DNA of 64,000 nucleotides from positions 1,270,871-1,334,870 of the forward strand of contig NZ_KI530762.1 of the NCBI RefSeq assembly GCF_000488275.1, in the 5' to 3' direction. Positions 1 through 10,285 of the stretch are shown here, one piece after another (within the stretch, counting starts at the first letter, position 1; every line of letters begins with the position of its first letter). The notes beneath the pieces are model-generated. The model worked only from the letters and a program-made list of their open reading frames with translations. It did no database searches and was not told where the DNA came from. Made by a program: the position numbers and the translations under genes. This stretch comes from Acinetobacter brisouii CIP 110357 (GTDB lineage: Bacteria > Pseudomonadota > Gammaproteobacteria > Pseudomonadales > Moraxellaceae).

Positions 1-2
1 CC

Positions 3-260
3 AACATTACCGAATTTGGTTCTACGCCGTTATTTACCACTGAAGAACTGGCTTCTGCCGACGTGAGCATTGCTTTGTATCCACTGTCAGCATTCCGCGC
101 CATGAATAAAGCTGCGGAAAATGTTTACCAGACCTTGCGTAAAGAAGGCACGCAAAAAAATGTGGTCGATACCATGCAGACTCGTCAGGAATTGTATGAC
201 CGTATCAACTACCATCAGTTTGAACAGTATTTAGATGCCTCATTCGAGAAAAATAAATAA
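3..260 (+). CDS. prpB: Methylisocitrate lyase, C-terminal end (partial)
   Basis: This is the last 85 codons of a gene that begins before the window. The reading frame is open from position 3. The residues resemble the C-terminus of PrpB, including the segments [16 protein letters not shown] and [15 protein letters not shown]. PrpB cleaves 2-methylisocitrate to pyruvate and succinate, the last step of the methylcitrate cycle for propionyl-CoA. prpC and acnD follow on the same strand, which supports the call. The catalytic N-terminal part of the barrel is not in the window. Confidence 0.93.
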   Translation, partial: NITEFGSTPLFTTEELASADVSIALYPLSAFRAMNKAAENVYQTLRKEGTQKNVVDTMQTRQELYDRINYHQFEQYLDASFEKNK

Positions 261-326
261 GCATTTTACTGCTGAACTGGTTCAATAATTTTTACAACAA
301 TATGAAATAGACAAAAGGAAACTGTC

Positions 327-1487
327 ATGAATACACAAGTTGAAAAAACAGAATTCAAACCAAAAAAATCAGTTGCGCTCAGCGGTCAAGTCGCTGGGAG
401 CACAGCACTATGTACCGTAGGACGCAGTGGTAATGATCTGCATTACCGTGGTTACGACATTCTTGACTTGGCGGTACATTGCCAGTTTGAAGAAGTGGCG
501 TATTTACTGGTACATGGAAAATTGCCCAATACAGCAGAGTTAAGCGCTTATAAAGCCAAGCTCAAATCACTGCGTGGTTTGCCAGCAAGCTTAAAGACTG
601 CATTGGAGCAACTACCACCATCTGCTCACCCAATGGATGTCATGCGTACAGGTGTTTCGGTTTTGGGCTGCTTAACGCCAGAACATGATGACCATAACTA
701 TGCAGGTGCGCGTGATATTGCTGACAAGTTGATGGCAAGTTTGGGTTCAATGTTGCTGTACTGGTATCACTTAAGCCATAACGGAAAACGTATTGAAGTT
801 GAAACTGACGATGACTCGATTGGTGCGCACTTCCTGCATTTGTTGCATGGTGAAAAACCGTGTGAACAATGGATTCAAGCCATGCATACATCTTTGATTT
901 TGTATGCTGAGCATGAATTTAACGCGTCAACATTTACTTCACGTGTGATTTCGGGTACAGGTTCAGACATGTATTCGAGCATTGCAGGGGCGATTGGTGC
1001 ATTGCGTGGGCCGAAACACGGTGGCGCAAACGAAGTTGCATTTGTGATTCAGCAGCGTTACAACACTGCCGATGAAGCTGAAGCCGATATTCGTAAGCGT
1101 GTCGAAAACAAAGAAGTCGTGATCGGTTTCGGGCATCCAGTCTATACCATCGCTGATCCGCGTAATGAAGTGATCAAGAAAATCGCTTCTGAACTTGCCG
1201 ATGTACAGCAGAACAAAAAAATGTATCTGATCGCGGAGCGTCTAGAAGCCGTGATGAAAGAAGTTAAAAACATGTTCCCGAACCTTGACTGGTTTAGTGC
1301 AGTGAGCTATCACCTGATGGGTGTGCCAACAGCAATGTTTACCCCATTGTTTGTAATTGCACGTACAGCAGGCTGGTCGGCACATGTGATTGAACAACGC
1401 CAAGATGGCAAGATTATTCGACCAAGCGCACATTATACAGGTCCAGAGAACCTTAAATTTGTGCCACTTGCGGAGCGTGATGCATGA
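327..1487 (+). CDS. prpC: 2-methylcitrate synthase
   Basis: The protein has 386 residues, the usual length for a type II citrate synthase-fold 2-methylcitrate synthase, which condenses propionyl-CoA with oxaloacetate. The two catalytic histidine regions are visible: [11 protein letters not shown] near residue 230 and [13 protein letters not shown] near residue 268. The C-terminus [20 protein letters not shown] resembles other PrpC proteins. The ATG is preceded by an AAAGGA ribosome-binding site. The stop codon overlaps the acnD start by 4 bp (ATGA), so the two are translationally coupled within a prpB-prpC-acnD operon. Classical citrate synthase GltA is the alternative, but it is longer and would not be expected in this operon. 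Confidence 0.97.
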   Translation: MNTQVEKTEFKPKKSVALSGQVAGSTALCTVGRSGNDLHYRGYDILDLAVHCQFEEVAYLLVHGKLPNTAELSAYKAKLKSLRGLPASLKTALEQLPPSAHPMDVMRTGVSVLGCLTPEHDDHNYAGARDIADKLMASLGSMLLYWYHLSHNGKRIEVETDDDSIGAHFLHLLHGEKPCEQWIQAMHTSLILYAEHEFNASTFTSRVISGTGSDMYSSIAGAIGALRGPKHGGANEVAFVIQQRYNTADEAEADIRKRVENKEVVIGFGHPVYTIADPRNEVIKKIASELADVQQNKKMYLIAERLEAVMKEVKNMFPNLDWFSAVSYHLMGVPTAMFTPLFVIARTAGWSAHVIEQRQDGKIIRPSAHYTGPENLKFVPLAERDA

Positions 1488-4084
1488 ACACCCAGTACCG
1501 TAAAAAGTTGCCGCATAGCAACTTAGATTATTTTGATGTGGTACAGGCAGTTGAAGACCTGCAAGCAGGTGCTTGGGCAAAACTGCCATATATCAGCCGT
1601 GTGCATGCTGAAAATATTGTACGCTGTGCTGAACCTGAAAAAATTAAAGACTATTTGCTCCAAATTATACAAGGTAAGCAGGAACTCGATTTCCCGTGGT
1701 TTCCTGCACGTGTCGTGTGTCATGATATTTTAGGGCAAACTGCACTGGTTGACCTTGCAGGGCTGCGTGACGCGATTGCAGATAAAGGCGGTGACCCTTC
1801 TAAAGTTAACCCAGTTGTACCAACCCAGTTGATTGTCGATCACTCTTTGGCAGTGGAATATGGTGGTTTCGACCCTGATGCTTTTGCCAAAAACCGCGCT
1901 GTGGAAGATCGCCGTAACGAAGACCGTTTTCACTTTATTGAGTGGACAAAAACTGCTTTTAAAAATGTCGATGTAATTCCTGCGGGCAACGGCATCATGC
2001 ACCAGATCAATCTGGAAAAAATGTCGCCTGTGATTCAAGTGCGTGATGGTGTGGCATTTCCAGATACCTGTGTCGGCACAGATTCGCATACGCCACATAC
2101 CGATGCTTTGGGTGTGATTTCGGTCGGTGTCGGTGGCTTAGAAGCTGAAAATGTCATGCTTGGTCGCGCTTCTTGGATGCGCCTGCCTGACATTATTGGA
2201 GTTGAGCTGATTGGTCAGCGCCAAGCGGGCATTACTGCAACCGACATCGTTTTGGCACTCACTGAGTTTTTGCGTAAAGAGCGTGTGGTTGGTGCATATT
2301 TGGAGTTCTTTGGTGAAGGTGCTGACAGCATGTCTGTTGGTGATCGCGCCACCATTTCCAATATGACGCCGGAATATGGCGCAACTGCGGCAATGTTCTA
2401 TATCGACCAAAACACGATTGATTATTTACGTCTGACTGGTCGTGAAGATGCACAAGTTGAGTTGGTCGAAACCTACGCGAAACAAGTAGGTTTGTGGTCA
2501 AGCAGCCTAAAACAAGCTGAATATCCACGCGTTTTACGCTTCGACTTGTCTAAAGTGACCCGTAATATTGCAGGGCCATCTAACCCACATGCGCGTGTGT
2601 CTACGAGCGATTTGAAAGAAAAAGGCATTGCAGGTGTAGTTGAGCATCGTACCGATGGTTTAATGCCAGATGGTGCAATTATCATTGCCGCGATTACCTC
2701 ATGTACCAATACCTCGAATCCACGTAACACGGTTGCTGCTGGTTTGTTGGCACGTAAAGCCAATGAATTGGGTTTAACCCGTAAACCGTGGGTGAAATCT
2801 TCTTTTGCTCCTGGTTCAAAAGCGGCTGCACTGTACTTGGAAGAAGCAGGCGTGTTGCATGACCTTGAAAAGCTCGGTTTCGGCATCGTGGCATATGCAT
2901 GTACGACCTGTAACGGTATGTCTGGTGCATTAGACCCTGTTATTCAACGCGAAATTATTGACCGTGATTTGTACGCTACAGCAGTACTTTCAGGTAACCG
3001 TAATTTTGATGGTCGTATTCATCCGTATGCAAAACAGGCGTTCTTAGCATCGCCACCGTTGGTTGTTGCATATGCGATTGCAGGAACGATTCGTTTTGAC
3101 ATTGAAAAAGATGCTTTGGGTACAGACAAAGACGGCAACCCGATTTACCTGAAAGATATCTGGCCGAGCGATGCTGAAATTGATGCCTTAGTCAAAGAAT
3201 CGGTAAAACCTGAACAGTTCCGTAAAGTCTATATTCCAATGTTTGACTTAGGTGAAATTGAGCAGGCGAAAAGCCCGCTGTATGAATGGCGTGCGCAAAG
3301 TACCTATATCCGCCGTCCACCGTATTGGGAAGGCGCTTTGGCTGCACCGCGTACTTTGACTCACATGCGTCCGTTGGCAATTTTGCCTGACAACATCACC
3401 ACTGATCATTTGTCTCCGTCTAATGCGATTGTGAAAAAATCGGCAGCAGGCGAGTACTTGGCAAAAATGGGTGTACCAGAGGAAGATTTCAACTCTTATG
3501 CAACCCACCGCGGAGATCACCTCACTGCACAGCGCGCGACTTTAGCCAATCCGAAACTGTTTAATGAAATGGTGCTCAATGAAGATGGCTCGGTGAAACA
3601 AGGTTCTCTTGCCCGTGTTGAGCCTGATGGCAAGGTCATGCGCATGTGGGAAGCGATTGAAACTTACATGAACCGCAAACAGCCACTTATCATTATTGCG
3701 GGTGCGGATTATGGTCAGGGTTCTAGCCGTGACTGGGCAGCCAAAGGTGTGCGTCTTGCAGGTGTTGAAGCGATTGTTGCCGAAGGTTTTGAGCGTATTC
3801 ACCGTACTAACCTGATTGGTATGGGCGTGTTGCCATTGCAGTTTAAGGCAGGCACAACTCGCAAGACTTTAGCGCTTGATGGTACTGAAATGTATAGCGT
3901 GATTGGTAATATTGCGCCGCGTGCGACTGTGACTTTGGTGATTGAACGTATTAACGGTGAAATCGTTGAAGTGCCTGTAACCTGTCGTCTGGATACCGAA
4001 GAAGAAGTGCATGTGTATGAGGCGGGCGGTGTGTTGCAGCGTTTTGCACAGGACTTTTTGGAAGGTGAAGGTCAGGCAGCGTAA
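1484..4084 (+). CDS. acnD: Fe/S-dependent 2-methylisocitrate dehydratase AcnD
   Basis: This is an 866-residue aconitase-superfamily protein. The [4Fe-4S] cysteines are visible in [10 protein letters not shown] near residue 407 and CTTCNGMSG near residue 473. The C-terminal swivel domain carries [15 protein letters not shown]. AcnD dehydrates 2-methylcitrate to 2-methyl-cis-aconitate. In organisms with AcnD, the product is an isomer that needs PrpF. It begins inside the last codons of prpC. A general aconitase AcnA is the alternative, but the operon position and length favour AcnD. The expected partner prpF is not adjacent but at 12459. Confidence 0.96.
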   Translation: MNTQYRKKLPHSNLDYFDVVQAVEDLQAGAWAKLPYISRVHAENIVRCAEPEKIKDYLLQIIQGKQELDFPWFPARVVCHDILGQTALVDLAGLRDAIADKGGDPSKVNPVVPTQLIVDHSLAVEYGGFDPDAFAKNRAVEDRRNEDRFHFIEWTKTAFKNVDVIPAGNGIMHQINLEKMSPVIQVRDGVAFPDTCVGTDSHTPHTDALGVISVGVGGLEAENVMLGRASWMRLPDIIGVELIGQRQAGITATDIVLALTEFLRKERVVGAYLEFFGEGADSMSVGDRATISNMTPEYGATAAMFYIDQNTIDYLRLTGREDAQVELVETYAKQVGLWSSSLKQAEYPRVLRFDLSKVTRNIAGPSNPHARVSTSDLKEKGIAGVVEHRTDGLMPDGAIIIAAITSCTNTSNPRNTVAAGLLARKANELGLTRKPWVKSSFAPGSKAAALYLEEAGVLHDLEKLGFGIVAYACTTCNGMSGALDPVIQREIIDRDLYATAVLSGNRNFDGRIHPYAKQAFLASPPLVVAYAIAGTIRFDIEKDALGTDKDGNPIYLKDIWPSDAEIDALVKESVKPEQFRKVYIPMFDLGEIEQAKSPLYEWRAQSTYIRRPPYWEGALAAPRTLTHMRPLAILPDNITTDHLSPSNAIVKKSAAGEYLAKMGVPEEDFNSYATHRGDHLTAQRATLANPKLFNEMVLNEDGSVKQGSLARVEPDGKVMRMWEAIETYMNRKQPLIIIAGADYGQGSSRDWAAKGVRLAGVEAIVAEGFERIHRTNLIGMGVLPLQFKAGTTRKTLALDGTEMYSVIGNIAPRATVTLVIERINGEIVEVPVTCRLDTEEEVHVYEAGGVLQRFAQDFLEGEGQAA

Positions 4085-4122
4085 TTGCCCAGTTTTAGTT
4101 AAAGTTTATTGATATTGTTCAA

Positions 4123-4152
4123 AAAAAGCCCTACTGTGAAGTGGGGTTTTTA
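4123..4152 (+). terminator. Rho-independent terminator after acnD
   Basis: A stem (AAAAAGCCCTAC against GTGGGGTTTTT, with two wobble pairs) with a 6-nt loop is followed by a T-rich run. It ends the prpB-prpC-acnD transcript just before the next gene starts. Confidence 0.75.
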
Positions 4153-4170
4153 TTTTGCATCTGAGGGCAC

Positions 4171-5733
4171 ATGAGAGATTTGGGACAACTAGGCGAAAGT
4201 ACATTTGAAATGTGGTGTGCTCAGGTTGGTTTGATTGCTAATGGCTCAGCTATAGATAAAACAGGATGGGATTATTATGTTGAATTCCCAATATCTTCAA
4301 ATGTAACTACTAAAGAATTACATAAATCAGCGTTTGAATGTAAGGTTCAAGTTAAGGCGACTGACAAACAAGATAGAAAACTTCCAATAACTATTTCTAA
4401 TCTTAGAAGAATGGCAACAGCGCAAATGCCCACATTCTATGCTTTTTTAGAATTTGATGGAAAAAATGAAGTGCAAAATGCATTTATTTTGCATATAGAT
4501 AATGATCTGGTTTTTAAAATTCTTAAAAAAATTCATGAAATAGAGCAGAGTGAAAGTGAGAAAGATAAAAATTTAAATAAAAGGAAAATGACACTTTTCT
4601 ATAATGAACAACATAAGCTTGAAAAATTAGACGGTAATAATCTTAAAGAAACTATATTAAAATATATAGGTGAAAATTATTCGGAATATATAGTTGGTAA
4701 AAATAAATACTTACAAGACTGTGGTTTCGAAGATGAATCTATAACGATGAAATTCTCTATTGAAGGTGAAGATGGCATTCAGAAAATTATTGATGTTTCA
4801 TTGGGGTTGGAGAAGGAATTTAATGTAAAAAATCTTATAAGTATTGAAAAACGATTTGGTATCCCAGATAAAAAATCCCAAGTTGAATTATCAAATGCAA
4901 AATTGAGTCTGGATATGTTACCTCCTAAAAGAGGTAAAATTCGATTTAAGGAAGATAATTTATCATATGGTTTAGTTTTTGATATAGATTTTTATAATTC
5001 ACCCTTTAATAGTTCTAAAGAGTTTAAGAGATTTTTAAAATTTAGACTTATTAATGATTTATTTGATATTATTTTTGAACCATATGCAGGAAAAGTTAAT
5101 TATAAATTTAATTTATGGGATAAAAATAGAAGATTTGAATTAAAAATATTAAAAGATGCTATTGCTTTAATAAATATAATGAGCAGGGATAATCAAAAGA
5201 TTATAGTTGAATTAGAAATAGAAAATTTAAATACCTTGACCTTTGATTTTAAAAGTAAGTATGTAAAAAGAGATTTAGGTGTTTTTGATGAATTATTAAG
5301 TAAGGTATTGCAAATATGTTTTCAAGCAAAAATTTATGAAGAAATAACTATTTCGATACAAGAATTATATCATTATAAGCAAGAAATTGAGCAGTTTCAT
5401 ACATTAATCACTAAGTCTGATCGCTGTGATTTTATGGCTGAATTTGAATTGAAAGAGAAATTAACTTTTAATAAAGCAGCTTTTATTGCTGTAATTACAT
5501 GTCGACTAGGTAGCCATACTCTGGGGATGATTTATACAATATTTGGAGAAATAAAAGAAACATCAAAGTATAAATTTAGAATTGAAAGTGTTGAATCAGT
5601 AATAGAAAAAACTTTTATTTATATATCAAATACAGATGATGTAAATTTACTAGAGCAAGATCTATTAAAGTCAATAAATCATATAAGTTCAAAATATGAA
5701 GATAAATATAATGTTATTTATAATTGGAACTAA
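4171..5733 (+). CDS. Protein of unknown function with DUF4365-like N-terminal domain
   Basis: The product has 520 residues and its function is not known. The first 115 or so residues look like DUF4365: GQLGES at residues 5-10, then GWDYYVEF with Asp34, then VQVKAT with Gln60 and Lys62, then SNLRRMATAQMPTFYAFLEFD. Glu9, Asp34 and Gln-x-Lys fit the spacing of a PD-(D/E)xK nuclease-like core, which is an inference. The other roughly 400 residues match nothing I recognise and are rich in Lys, Ile, Phe and Asn. The gene is far more AT-rich than its neighbours, suggesting horizontal acquisition. It starts 18 bp after the acnD terminator, with GAGG just upstream of the ATG, and has its own terminator-like hairpin. 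Confidence 0.85.
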   Translation: MRDLGQLGESTFEMWCAQVGLIANGSAIDKTGWDYYVEFPISSNVTTKELHKSAFECKVQVKATDKQDRKLPITISNLRRMATAQMPTFYAFLEFDGKNEVQNAFILHIDNDLVFKILKKIHEIEQSESEKDKNLNKRKMTLFYNEQHKLEKLDGNNLKETILKYIGENYSEYIVGKNKYLQDCGFEDESITMKFSIEGEDGIQKIIDVSLGLEKEFNVKNLISIEKRFGIPDKKSQVELSNAKLSLDMLPPKRGKIRFKEDNLSYGLVFDIDFYNSPFNSSKEFKRFLKFRLINDLFDIIFEPYAGKVNYKFNLWDKNRRFELKILKDAIALINIMSRDNQKIIVELEIENLNTLTFDFKSKYVKRDLGVFDELLSKVLQICFQAKIYEEITISIQELYHYKQEIEQFHTLITKSDRCDFMAEFELKEKLTFNKAAFIAVITCRLGSHTLGMIYTIFGEIKETSKYKFRIESVESVIEKTFIYISNTDDVNLLEQDLLKSINHISSKYEDKYNVIYNWN

Positions 5734-5765
5734 TTTCATAGACAGCTGTCTATTGTCTTAAATCA

Positions 5766-5786
5766 AAGCTCCATCTCACGGGGCTT
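5766..5786 (+). terminator. Terminator-like hairpin after the DUF4365-like gene
   Basis: AAGCTCC pairs with GGGGCTT across a 7-nt loop, followed by ATTTGT. The T-run is weak, so this is a modest terminator. Confidence 0.5.
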
Positions 5787-5983
5787 ATTTGTATCAAAAT
5801 TTAAGACTTTCATCTTATAACAAAAAAACAGCATCAAATTTCCATCACCCAAGGAAAATAGTTTTTGCGCATAAGTACATTAAAAGTAAGAAGAATTTTA
5901 TAAAACAGGTAGGCTTGGTTGTTCAAATTTATTAATCATTCATTTATTTAAATTATGTAGTCATTTTAATTGGAAATAATGTG

Positions 5984-6011
5984 TAGACAAGCCACTCATT
6001 TTGTCTATACT
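5984..6011 (+). promoter_or_regulatory. Sigma70-like promoter inside an inverted repeat
   Basis: A -35 box TAGACA (5984-5989) and a -10 box TATACT (6006-6011) are separated by 16 bp. The start point would be near 6018, about 29 nt before the ATG at 6047. The same region carries a perfect 7-bp inverted repeat, TAGACAA (5984-5990) and TTGTCTA (6001-6007), that could be an operator. Confidence 0.6.
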
Positions 6012-6046
6012 TTGAACACCATTTCTAAAATCTATGGAGAACAAAG

Positions 6047-6190
6047 ATGGTAACTGCTGGCTCTCAACCTGGAACAGGCTTCTATTTTTGTGTCCAATGC
6101 GGACATCGCGTTTACTTAGAAATTGGTACAGACCGTTTACCCCAGTGTACCAAATGCCTTGGCAATAAATTTAACAATAAAATTGCTTAA
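6047..6190 (+). CDS. Small zinc-ribbon protein, 47 residues
   Basis: The open frame encodes 47 residues with two CxxC knuckles, Cys15-Cys18 (CVQC) and Cys34-Cys37 (CTKC), separated by 15 residues. This is the pattern of a minimal zinc ribbon that binds one zinc ion. GGAG lies upstream of the ATG, a good promoter lies at 5984-6011, and a strong terminator follows at 6227-6256. It is therefore a complete single-gene transcript. The target (nucleic acid or protein) is unknown. I infer the protein is real from the motif and signals. It is too short to be found by length-based gene calling. Confidence 0.85.
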   Translation: MVTAGSQPGTGFYFCVQCGHRVYLEIGTDRLPQCTKCLGNKFNNKIA

Positions 6191-6226
6191 GGCTGCACTT
6201 ATAAAAACAGCTACTCTCTGTTTTTA

Positions 6227-6256
6227 AAAAAGCCCTATCGTGTGATAGGGCTTTTT
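6227..6256. terminator. Strong bidirectional rho-independent terminator
   Basis: AAAAAGCCCTATC and GATAGGGCTTTTT form a perfect 13-bp stem with a GTGT loop. It serves the zinc-ribbon gene on the plus strand and probably sdaA on the minus strand. Confidence 0.9.
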
Positions 6257-6331
6257 ACGTTTGTGTATGTATCAGTAAATATTTAAGTTTTTGAAATTTA
6301 AGTGTCGATTTACAGATTGAGCATGAAACGA

Positions 6332-7711
6332 TTAACACTCAATCGAATTGACTGCTAAACCACCTTTTGATGTTTCCTTATATTTGTCTGACATATCTTT
6401 GCCTGTTTCTTTCATGGTCTGAATCACTTTATCGAGTGAAATAAAATGCTCATCTTCATCATGCAACGCCATCTGTGCAGCATTAATCGCTTTCACCGCC
6501 GCAATCGCATTTCGTTCAATACATGGAACTTGTACCAATCCACCCACAGGGTCGCAGGTGAGCCCCAAATTATGTTCCAATCCAATTTCAGCTGCATGTT
6601 CAACCTGATCTGGCGTACCACCTAAAATTTCGGTCAATCCCGCAGATGCCATCGAACACGCTGAACCGACTTCACCCTGACAACCGACTTCAGCGCCTGA
6701 GATTGATGCTTTTAATTTGCATAAAATACCCACTGCCGCAGCACTCAAGAAAAAGCGAACAATTTTGTCTTCGGACAAATCTTGTGAGAAAGTGACGTAA
6801 TAATATAAAACCGCAGGAATAATGCCTGCTGCACCGTTGGTTGGGGCAGTCACGACACGACCACCTGCAGCATTTTCTTCATTGACTGCGAGCGCAAATA
6901 AATTGACCCATTCCATGGCCGTAAATGTTGTATCAATTAAATTAGAGTTTTTCTTTTGCAATAACTGTTGATGAATCTTTTTAGCGCGGCGTTTGATGTT
7001 TAACCCGCCAGGGAGAATGCCTTCATTGTGCAGACCATTTTGAATGCACTCTTGCATAACCTGCCAAATGCTCATAATTTTTGCCTGAATTTCAGCTTCG
7101 CTGCGCCAGCTTTTTTCATTTTCCAGCATCAGTTGACCGACACTCAGGTTGTGCTGTTTACACAGTGCCAATAATTCTTTTGCACTACTAAACGGATACG
7201 GAATCTGAGTGTCGTCTGCGACCAATGAATCTTGCTGGATATGGCTTTCATCGACAATAAAACCACCACCAACTGAATAATAGGTGTTTTTGTAGAGCAC
7301 ATTACCTTGACCATCATGGCCTTCTAAGGTCATGGCGTTGGGATGGTAGGCTAAAGGCTCATCGGTAAACATCACATCGGTCATATAGTCAAAAGCGACA
7401 GGGTGAGTTCCATTTATGGTCAGAGTTTTTTGTGCTAATGCTGTTTTTAATAAACTATCGCTCTGTTGGGTATCAATGCTTTCAGGTTCAAAACCCATTA
7501 AACCTAAAATTGTGGCTTTGTCGGTATTGTGACCAATCCCTGTCGATGACAATGACCCATAAAGATGAATAGAGACTTTTGAAACCGATGTTAAAAGATG
7601 GTGCTTTTCGAGATATTGACTAAAGCTGTATGCTGCCCGCATGGGCCCAACCGTATGTGAACTCGATGGCCCTACGCCAATTTTAAATAAATCAAATACA
7701 CTAAGCGCCAT
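6332..7711 (-). CDS. sdaA: L-serine ammonia-lyase, iron-sulfur type
   Basis: The protein of 459 residues is a single-chain SdaA/TdcG-type serine deaminase that converts L-serine to pyruvate and ammonia. The N-terminus carries the conserved [15 protein letters not shown]. The C-terminal catalytic domain has cysteines in [17 protein letters not shown] near residue 345 and in [12 protein letters not shown] near residue 390, consistent with the [4Fe-4S] cluster. The length is normal. It is a lone gene. The paralogue cannot be told apart from sequence alone, so sdaA is used for the family. Confidence 0.95.
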   Translation of the reverse strand: MALSVFDLFKIGVGPSSSHTVGPMRAAYSFSQYLEKHHLLTSVSKVSIHLYGSLSSTGIGHNTDKATILGLMGFEPESIDTQQSDSLLKTALAQKTLTINGTHPVAFDYMTDVMFTDEPLAYHPNAMTLEGHDGQGNVLYKNTYYSVGGGFIVDESHIQQDSLVADDTQIPYPFSSAKELLALCKQHNLSVGQLMLENEKSWRSEAEIQAKIMSIWQVMQECIQNGLHNEGILPGGLNIKRRAKKIHQQLLQKKNSNLIDTTFTAMEWVNLFALAVNEENAAGGRVVTAPTNGAAGIIPAVLYYYVTFSQDLSEDKIVRFFLSAAAVGILCKLKASISGAEVGCQGEVGSACSMASAGLTEILGGTPDQVEHAAEIGLEHNLGLTCDPVGGLVQVPCIERNAIAAVKAINAAQMALHDEDEHFISLDKVIQTMKETGKDMSDKYKETSKGGLAVNSIEC

Positions 7712-8172
7712 ATATTACGTCCTTGCTGGCTTAAAATTGGGGAGAAAAATTGACTTTAAAAATAGATTGTTAGCATGATTGTGATATGAAATCTATAGCA
7801 TAAATATGAATATTTTATTTATCTTAACTAAAGATTTTGCAGCTTATAAATTTTGAACTTTGTAAAGAAAATATTCTTAATCTTTTGGAGTTTTGATTAT
7901 TTTAGGGCTGTGGTGTTGCACTGATCTTCAAGCGGAGTTTGTCTTGTTAAATTGGAGGTCTAAGCAGAGTATGTTTGATCTAATATAAGTAATATTAGTG
8001 GTAAAAAAATGATAAATCAGGCTGAAATATGCAATGAAATGAAGGTTAATTTTTATAAGATAATAATAATTTCTTTAAATGGTTTATTCTTCGGTAAAAA
8101 TTTTCAAAAAATCCAAAAATGCGTTTATCTTAGAAAAACAATCCCATCATGATCTGACTAAACTATATTTCA

Positions 8173-8352
8173 AGGGTGTGATGGGGATCGAAAAGAGTAG
8201 CATGCACCGAAGCGTATAACGCAAGTGTGTACTCACCCAAAAGGTCTCGATTCGGCTTAGGACGCTATAAATCAAGAGTTTATAGGCATAAGGTCATCAT
8301 TTACCAAGTCATGATTGTTGAAGTAAACCATAGAGTTTTCCCTTGACACCCT
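8173..8352 (+). ncRNA. Structured RNA candidate, copy 1 of a two-member family
   Basis: This segment shares ordered blocks with 21189-21363: GGGTGTGATGGGGATCGA at the 5' end, then TCGA(T/C)TCGGCTT, AAGTAAAC and GTTTTCCCTTGAC. It can fold into a closing stem, AGGGTGT (8173-8179) with ACACCCT (8346-8352), continued by GGGA (8184-8187) with TCCC (8339-8342). Inside are ATCGA/TCGAT (8187-8191, 8247-8251), GAGTA/TACTC (8195-8199, 8230-8234) with a GCGT/ACGC tip, CTATAAA/TTTATAG (8265-8271, 8279-8285) and ATCAT/ATGAT (8296-8300, 8311-8315). Strand is inferred from the promoter of copy 2. I recognise no named RNA family. Confidence 0.65.
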
Positions 8353-8727
8353 AAAAAATTCTCACATTCTCATAAAATTTCTATAGTTCATTTTTCTTCA
8401 TCACATTGCAATTCTTTCGATATTCCATCTCTCGCATCTCTGTTTCTCATCACTCTAAATATCCAAACACGGCTAAATTCTGAATATTGAGCCGATCCAT
8501 ACTCAGATCATCATGGCATGTACATATCTAAAACCACAAAACAGTGACTCAGTTACAAAAAAGTTTGGGCAAAAAGGCAAATTTTACCGTCCAGAGAAAC
8601 GTTAATTTTTAGAAAAACTGTCTAATTTGTAGTCAATCTAATCAATGATCAAGAAACAACCTGTTATTATAATTATTTCTAAATGATACCATCATGAAAT
8701 TTGATACTTGGATCGTATAAAAGCAAT

Positions 8728-8760
8728 AAAGTCATTACGACTATCGCATGGCTTTTTTTT
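8728..8760 (+). terminator. Terminator-like hairpin in the long intergenic region
   Basis: AAAGTCAT (8728-8735) pairs with ATGGCTTT (8748-8755) over a 12-nt loop, followed by a run of T. It separates the structured element upstream from the outer-membrane protein gene downstream. Confidence 0.55.
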
Positions 8761-8856
8761 AATAATAAAAACAGTAGATTAGAAAACGGCAGAATTTTTT
8801 GTTTAAAAAAACGACAACAATCTGCTTTTTATTTTTGGTATTCAAAGGATTAGAAT

Positions 8857-9720
8857 ATGAAGTTTTTAACAAATAGCGCACTTGCTATTGCCGTTTATTT
8901 AAGTTTGAGCCATGCCTATGCTGTCGATTTGGACGCGGGGGATTATGACTATGCGCCAACAGGTACAAACCTCGCAATTTTGTATTATCAGCACGCCACC
9001 CGAGATGCTTTATATAGTGGTAGTGACAAAGTTGCAGGAAACTATAGTCTGACTTCCGATGTGGGTATTGCGCGTTATGTGCATTACACCGACATTGCAG
9101 GGATTCATGTTGCACCACAAATTTTGATTCCTTTCGGGCGTTTGGATGCAGGTAAAGATATTTCAGATCTAGGCTCAAGTAGTGGTTTGGGGGATATTAT
9201 TTTAGCCAACACATTCTTTTTATATAACAATGCCAGCACACACAGCACTTTTGGTATTACGCCGTATTTGTTTTTGCCAACGGGTCAGTATTCTTCAGAC
9301 AAAGTACTTAACCTTGGGGAAAATCGCTACAAGTTGAATATACAGGCAGCTTATACCACACGGTTAACGCCAAAACTGGCATGGGATGTGTCTGCGGATA
9401 TGACGATTTATGGTAAAAACACCGATGCAATCGGCGGTGACAAGAAGCAGGATATTGGCTATCAGGTACAAACCAATGCGCGTTACTTCCTCAATGATAA
9501 AGTCGATTTGCGTGCAGGTCTTTCCTATAGTGATGCGGGCGATACCAAGCAGGCAGGTGTGACAACCAACGGTACACAGCAAACCAAATTTTGGTTAGGA
9601 ACTGGAATTAGCCCAACACCGACTACGCAAGTTATTGTGGCATATGGACGTGATCTAAAAGTTGAAAATGGCTTTAAAGAAGACAATCGTATTAATTTAC
9701 GCTTCTTAAAGGCTTTTTAA
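8857..9720 (+). CDS. Outer-membrane beta-barrel protein, phenol MetA-pathway transporter family
   Basis: The protein has 287 residues with a signal peptide ending at about AYA (residues 20-22). The mature part has alternating beta-strand segments and ends in Phe, as is usual for outer-membrane barrels. The pattern (GLGDIILANTFFLY, FGITPYLFLPTGQY, a long C-terminal barrel) resembles the MetA-pathway phenol degradation/transporter family. Members are thought to be channels for hydrophobic substrates, and the substrate here is unknown. AAAGGA precedes the ATG. It is monocistronic, with no catabolic genes next to it. Confidence 0.8.
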   Translation: MKFLTNSALAIAVYLSLSHAYAVDLDAGDYDYAPTGTNLAILYYQHATRDALYSGSDKVAGNYSLTSDVGIARYVHYTDIAGIHVAPQILIPFGRLDAGKDISDLGSSSGLGDIILANTFFLYNNASTHSTFGITPYLFLPTGQYSSDKVLNLGENRYKLNIQAAYTTRLTPKLAWDVSADMTIYGKNTDAIGGDKKQDIGYQVQTNARYFLNDKVDLRAGLSYSDAGDTKQAGVTTNGTQQTKFWLGTGISPTPTTQVIVAYGRDLKVENGFKEDNRINLRFLKAF

Positions 9721-9933
9721 AAAACAATTTAGCCTAAGCAAAATGGCATTTCATATTTAGTATAAATTCTCATCAAATATGGAATGCTAAAGAAATGATA
9801 ATTTTTTGATATTTTTATTTAAAATTTTGTTTTTAATGGTTTTATTTTTTTGAAATTAAATTTGTATTTTAATTTTTTGCTGATTTTTTTGCGCTATGAT
9901 ATTTAGCATAGTCCATAAAAATAAGGCACGCTC

Positions 9934-10182
9934 ATGAGCTATGAAGCCATACGGCAAGTTTTACTTTATGCCACCTTGATTAACTATGCCATTTTAATCA
10001 TTTGGTTTGTGCTATTTGTTTTTGCGCGCCAGTTCTTGAAACGTTTACAGGGCAGTTGGTTTAATTTGTCAGACAATACGTTTGATGTGATTCATTATTC
10101 AGGTATCGCTTTTTATAAAATCGCAATTATCATGTTTAATCTGGTGCCGTGGATTGCGATGACGCTTGCAAGAAACTCATGA
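9934..10182 (+). CDS. Small membrane protein, DUF6868-like
   Basis: This is an 82-residue protein with two hydrophobic segments: about residues 10-32 (LLYATLINYAILIIWFVLFVF) and about 58-78. It resembles the DUF6868 family of small inner-membrane proteins, whose function is not known. AAGGCAC lies just before the ATG. It stands alone and is followed 103 bp later by the DUF1003 gene on the same strand. Confidence 0.75.
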   Translation: MSYEAIRQVLLYATLINYAILIIWFVLFVFARQFLKRLQGSWFNLSDNTFDVIHYSGIAFYKIAIIMFNLVPWIAMTLARNS

Positions 10183-10285
10183 TTTCAATGAAATAAAGAA
10201 GGATCGGGTAAGCAAGTAACAGTTGCCATAAAATAGTCAAATCTTACTCCCACCATGGAGATAAGATTAACAATATCGGGGAATT

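Larger units (their letters stand above)
5734..6046. other. Intergenic region before the zinc-ribbon gene
   Basis: It holds the hairpin at 5766-5786 and the promoter at 5984-6011. The middle part, about 5790-5980, shows no open frame and no clear structure. Confidence 0.6.
7712..8856. other. 1.1-kb intergenic region holding structured-RNA copy 1
   Basis: No credible open frame is present. The region holds the structured element at 8173-8352 and a terminator-like hairpin at 8728-8760. The parts 7712-8150 and 8360-8720 are AT-rich, and I see no gene in them. The serine deaminase promoter must lie near 7712-7800. Confidence 0.7.

Noticed and set aside
8173..8352. Retron msr-msd RNA, because of length and closing inverted repeat
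   Set aside because: No reverse transcriptase gene lies in the window, and neither copy is next to a retron-like effector.
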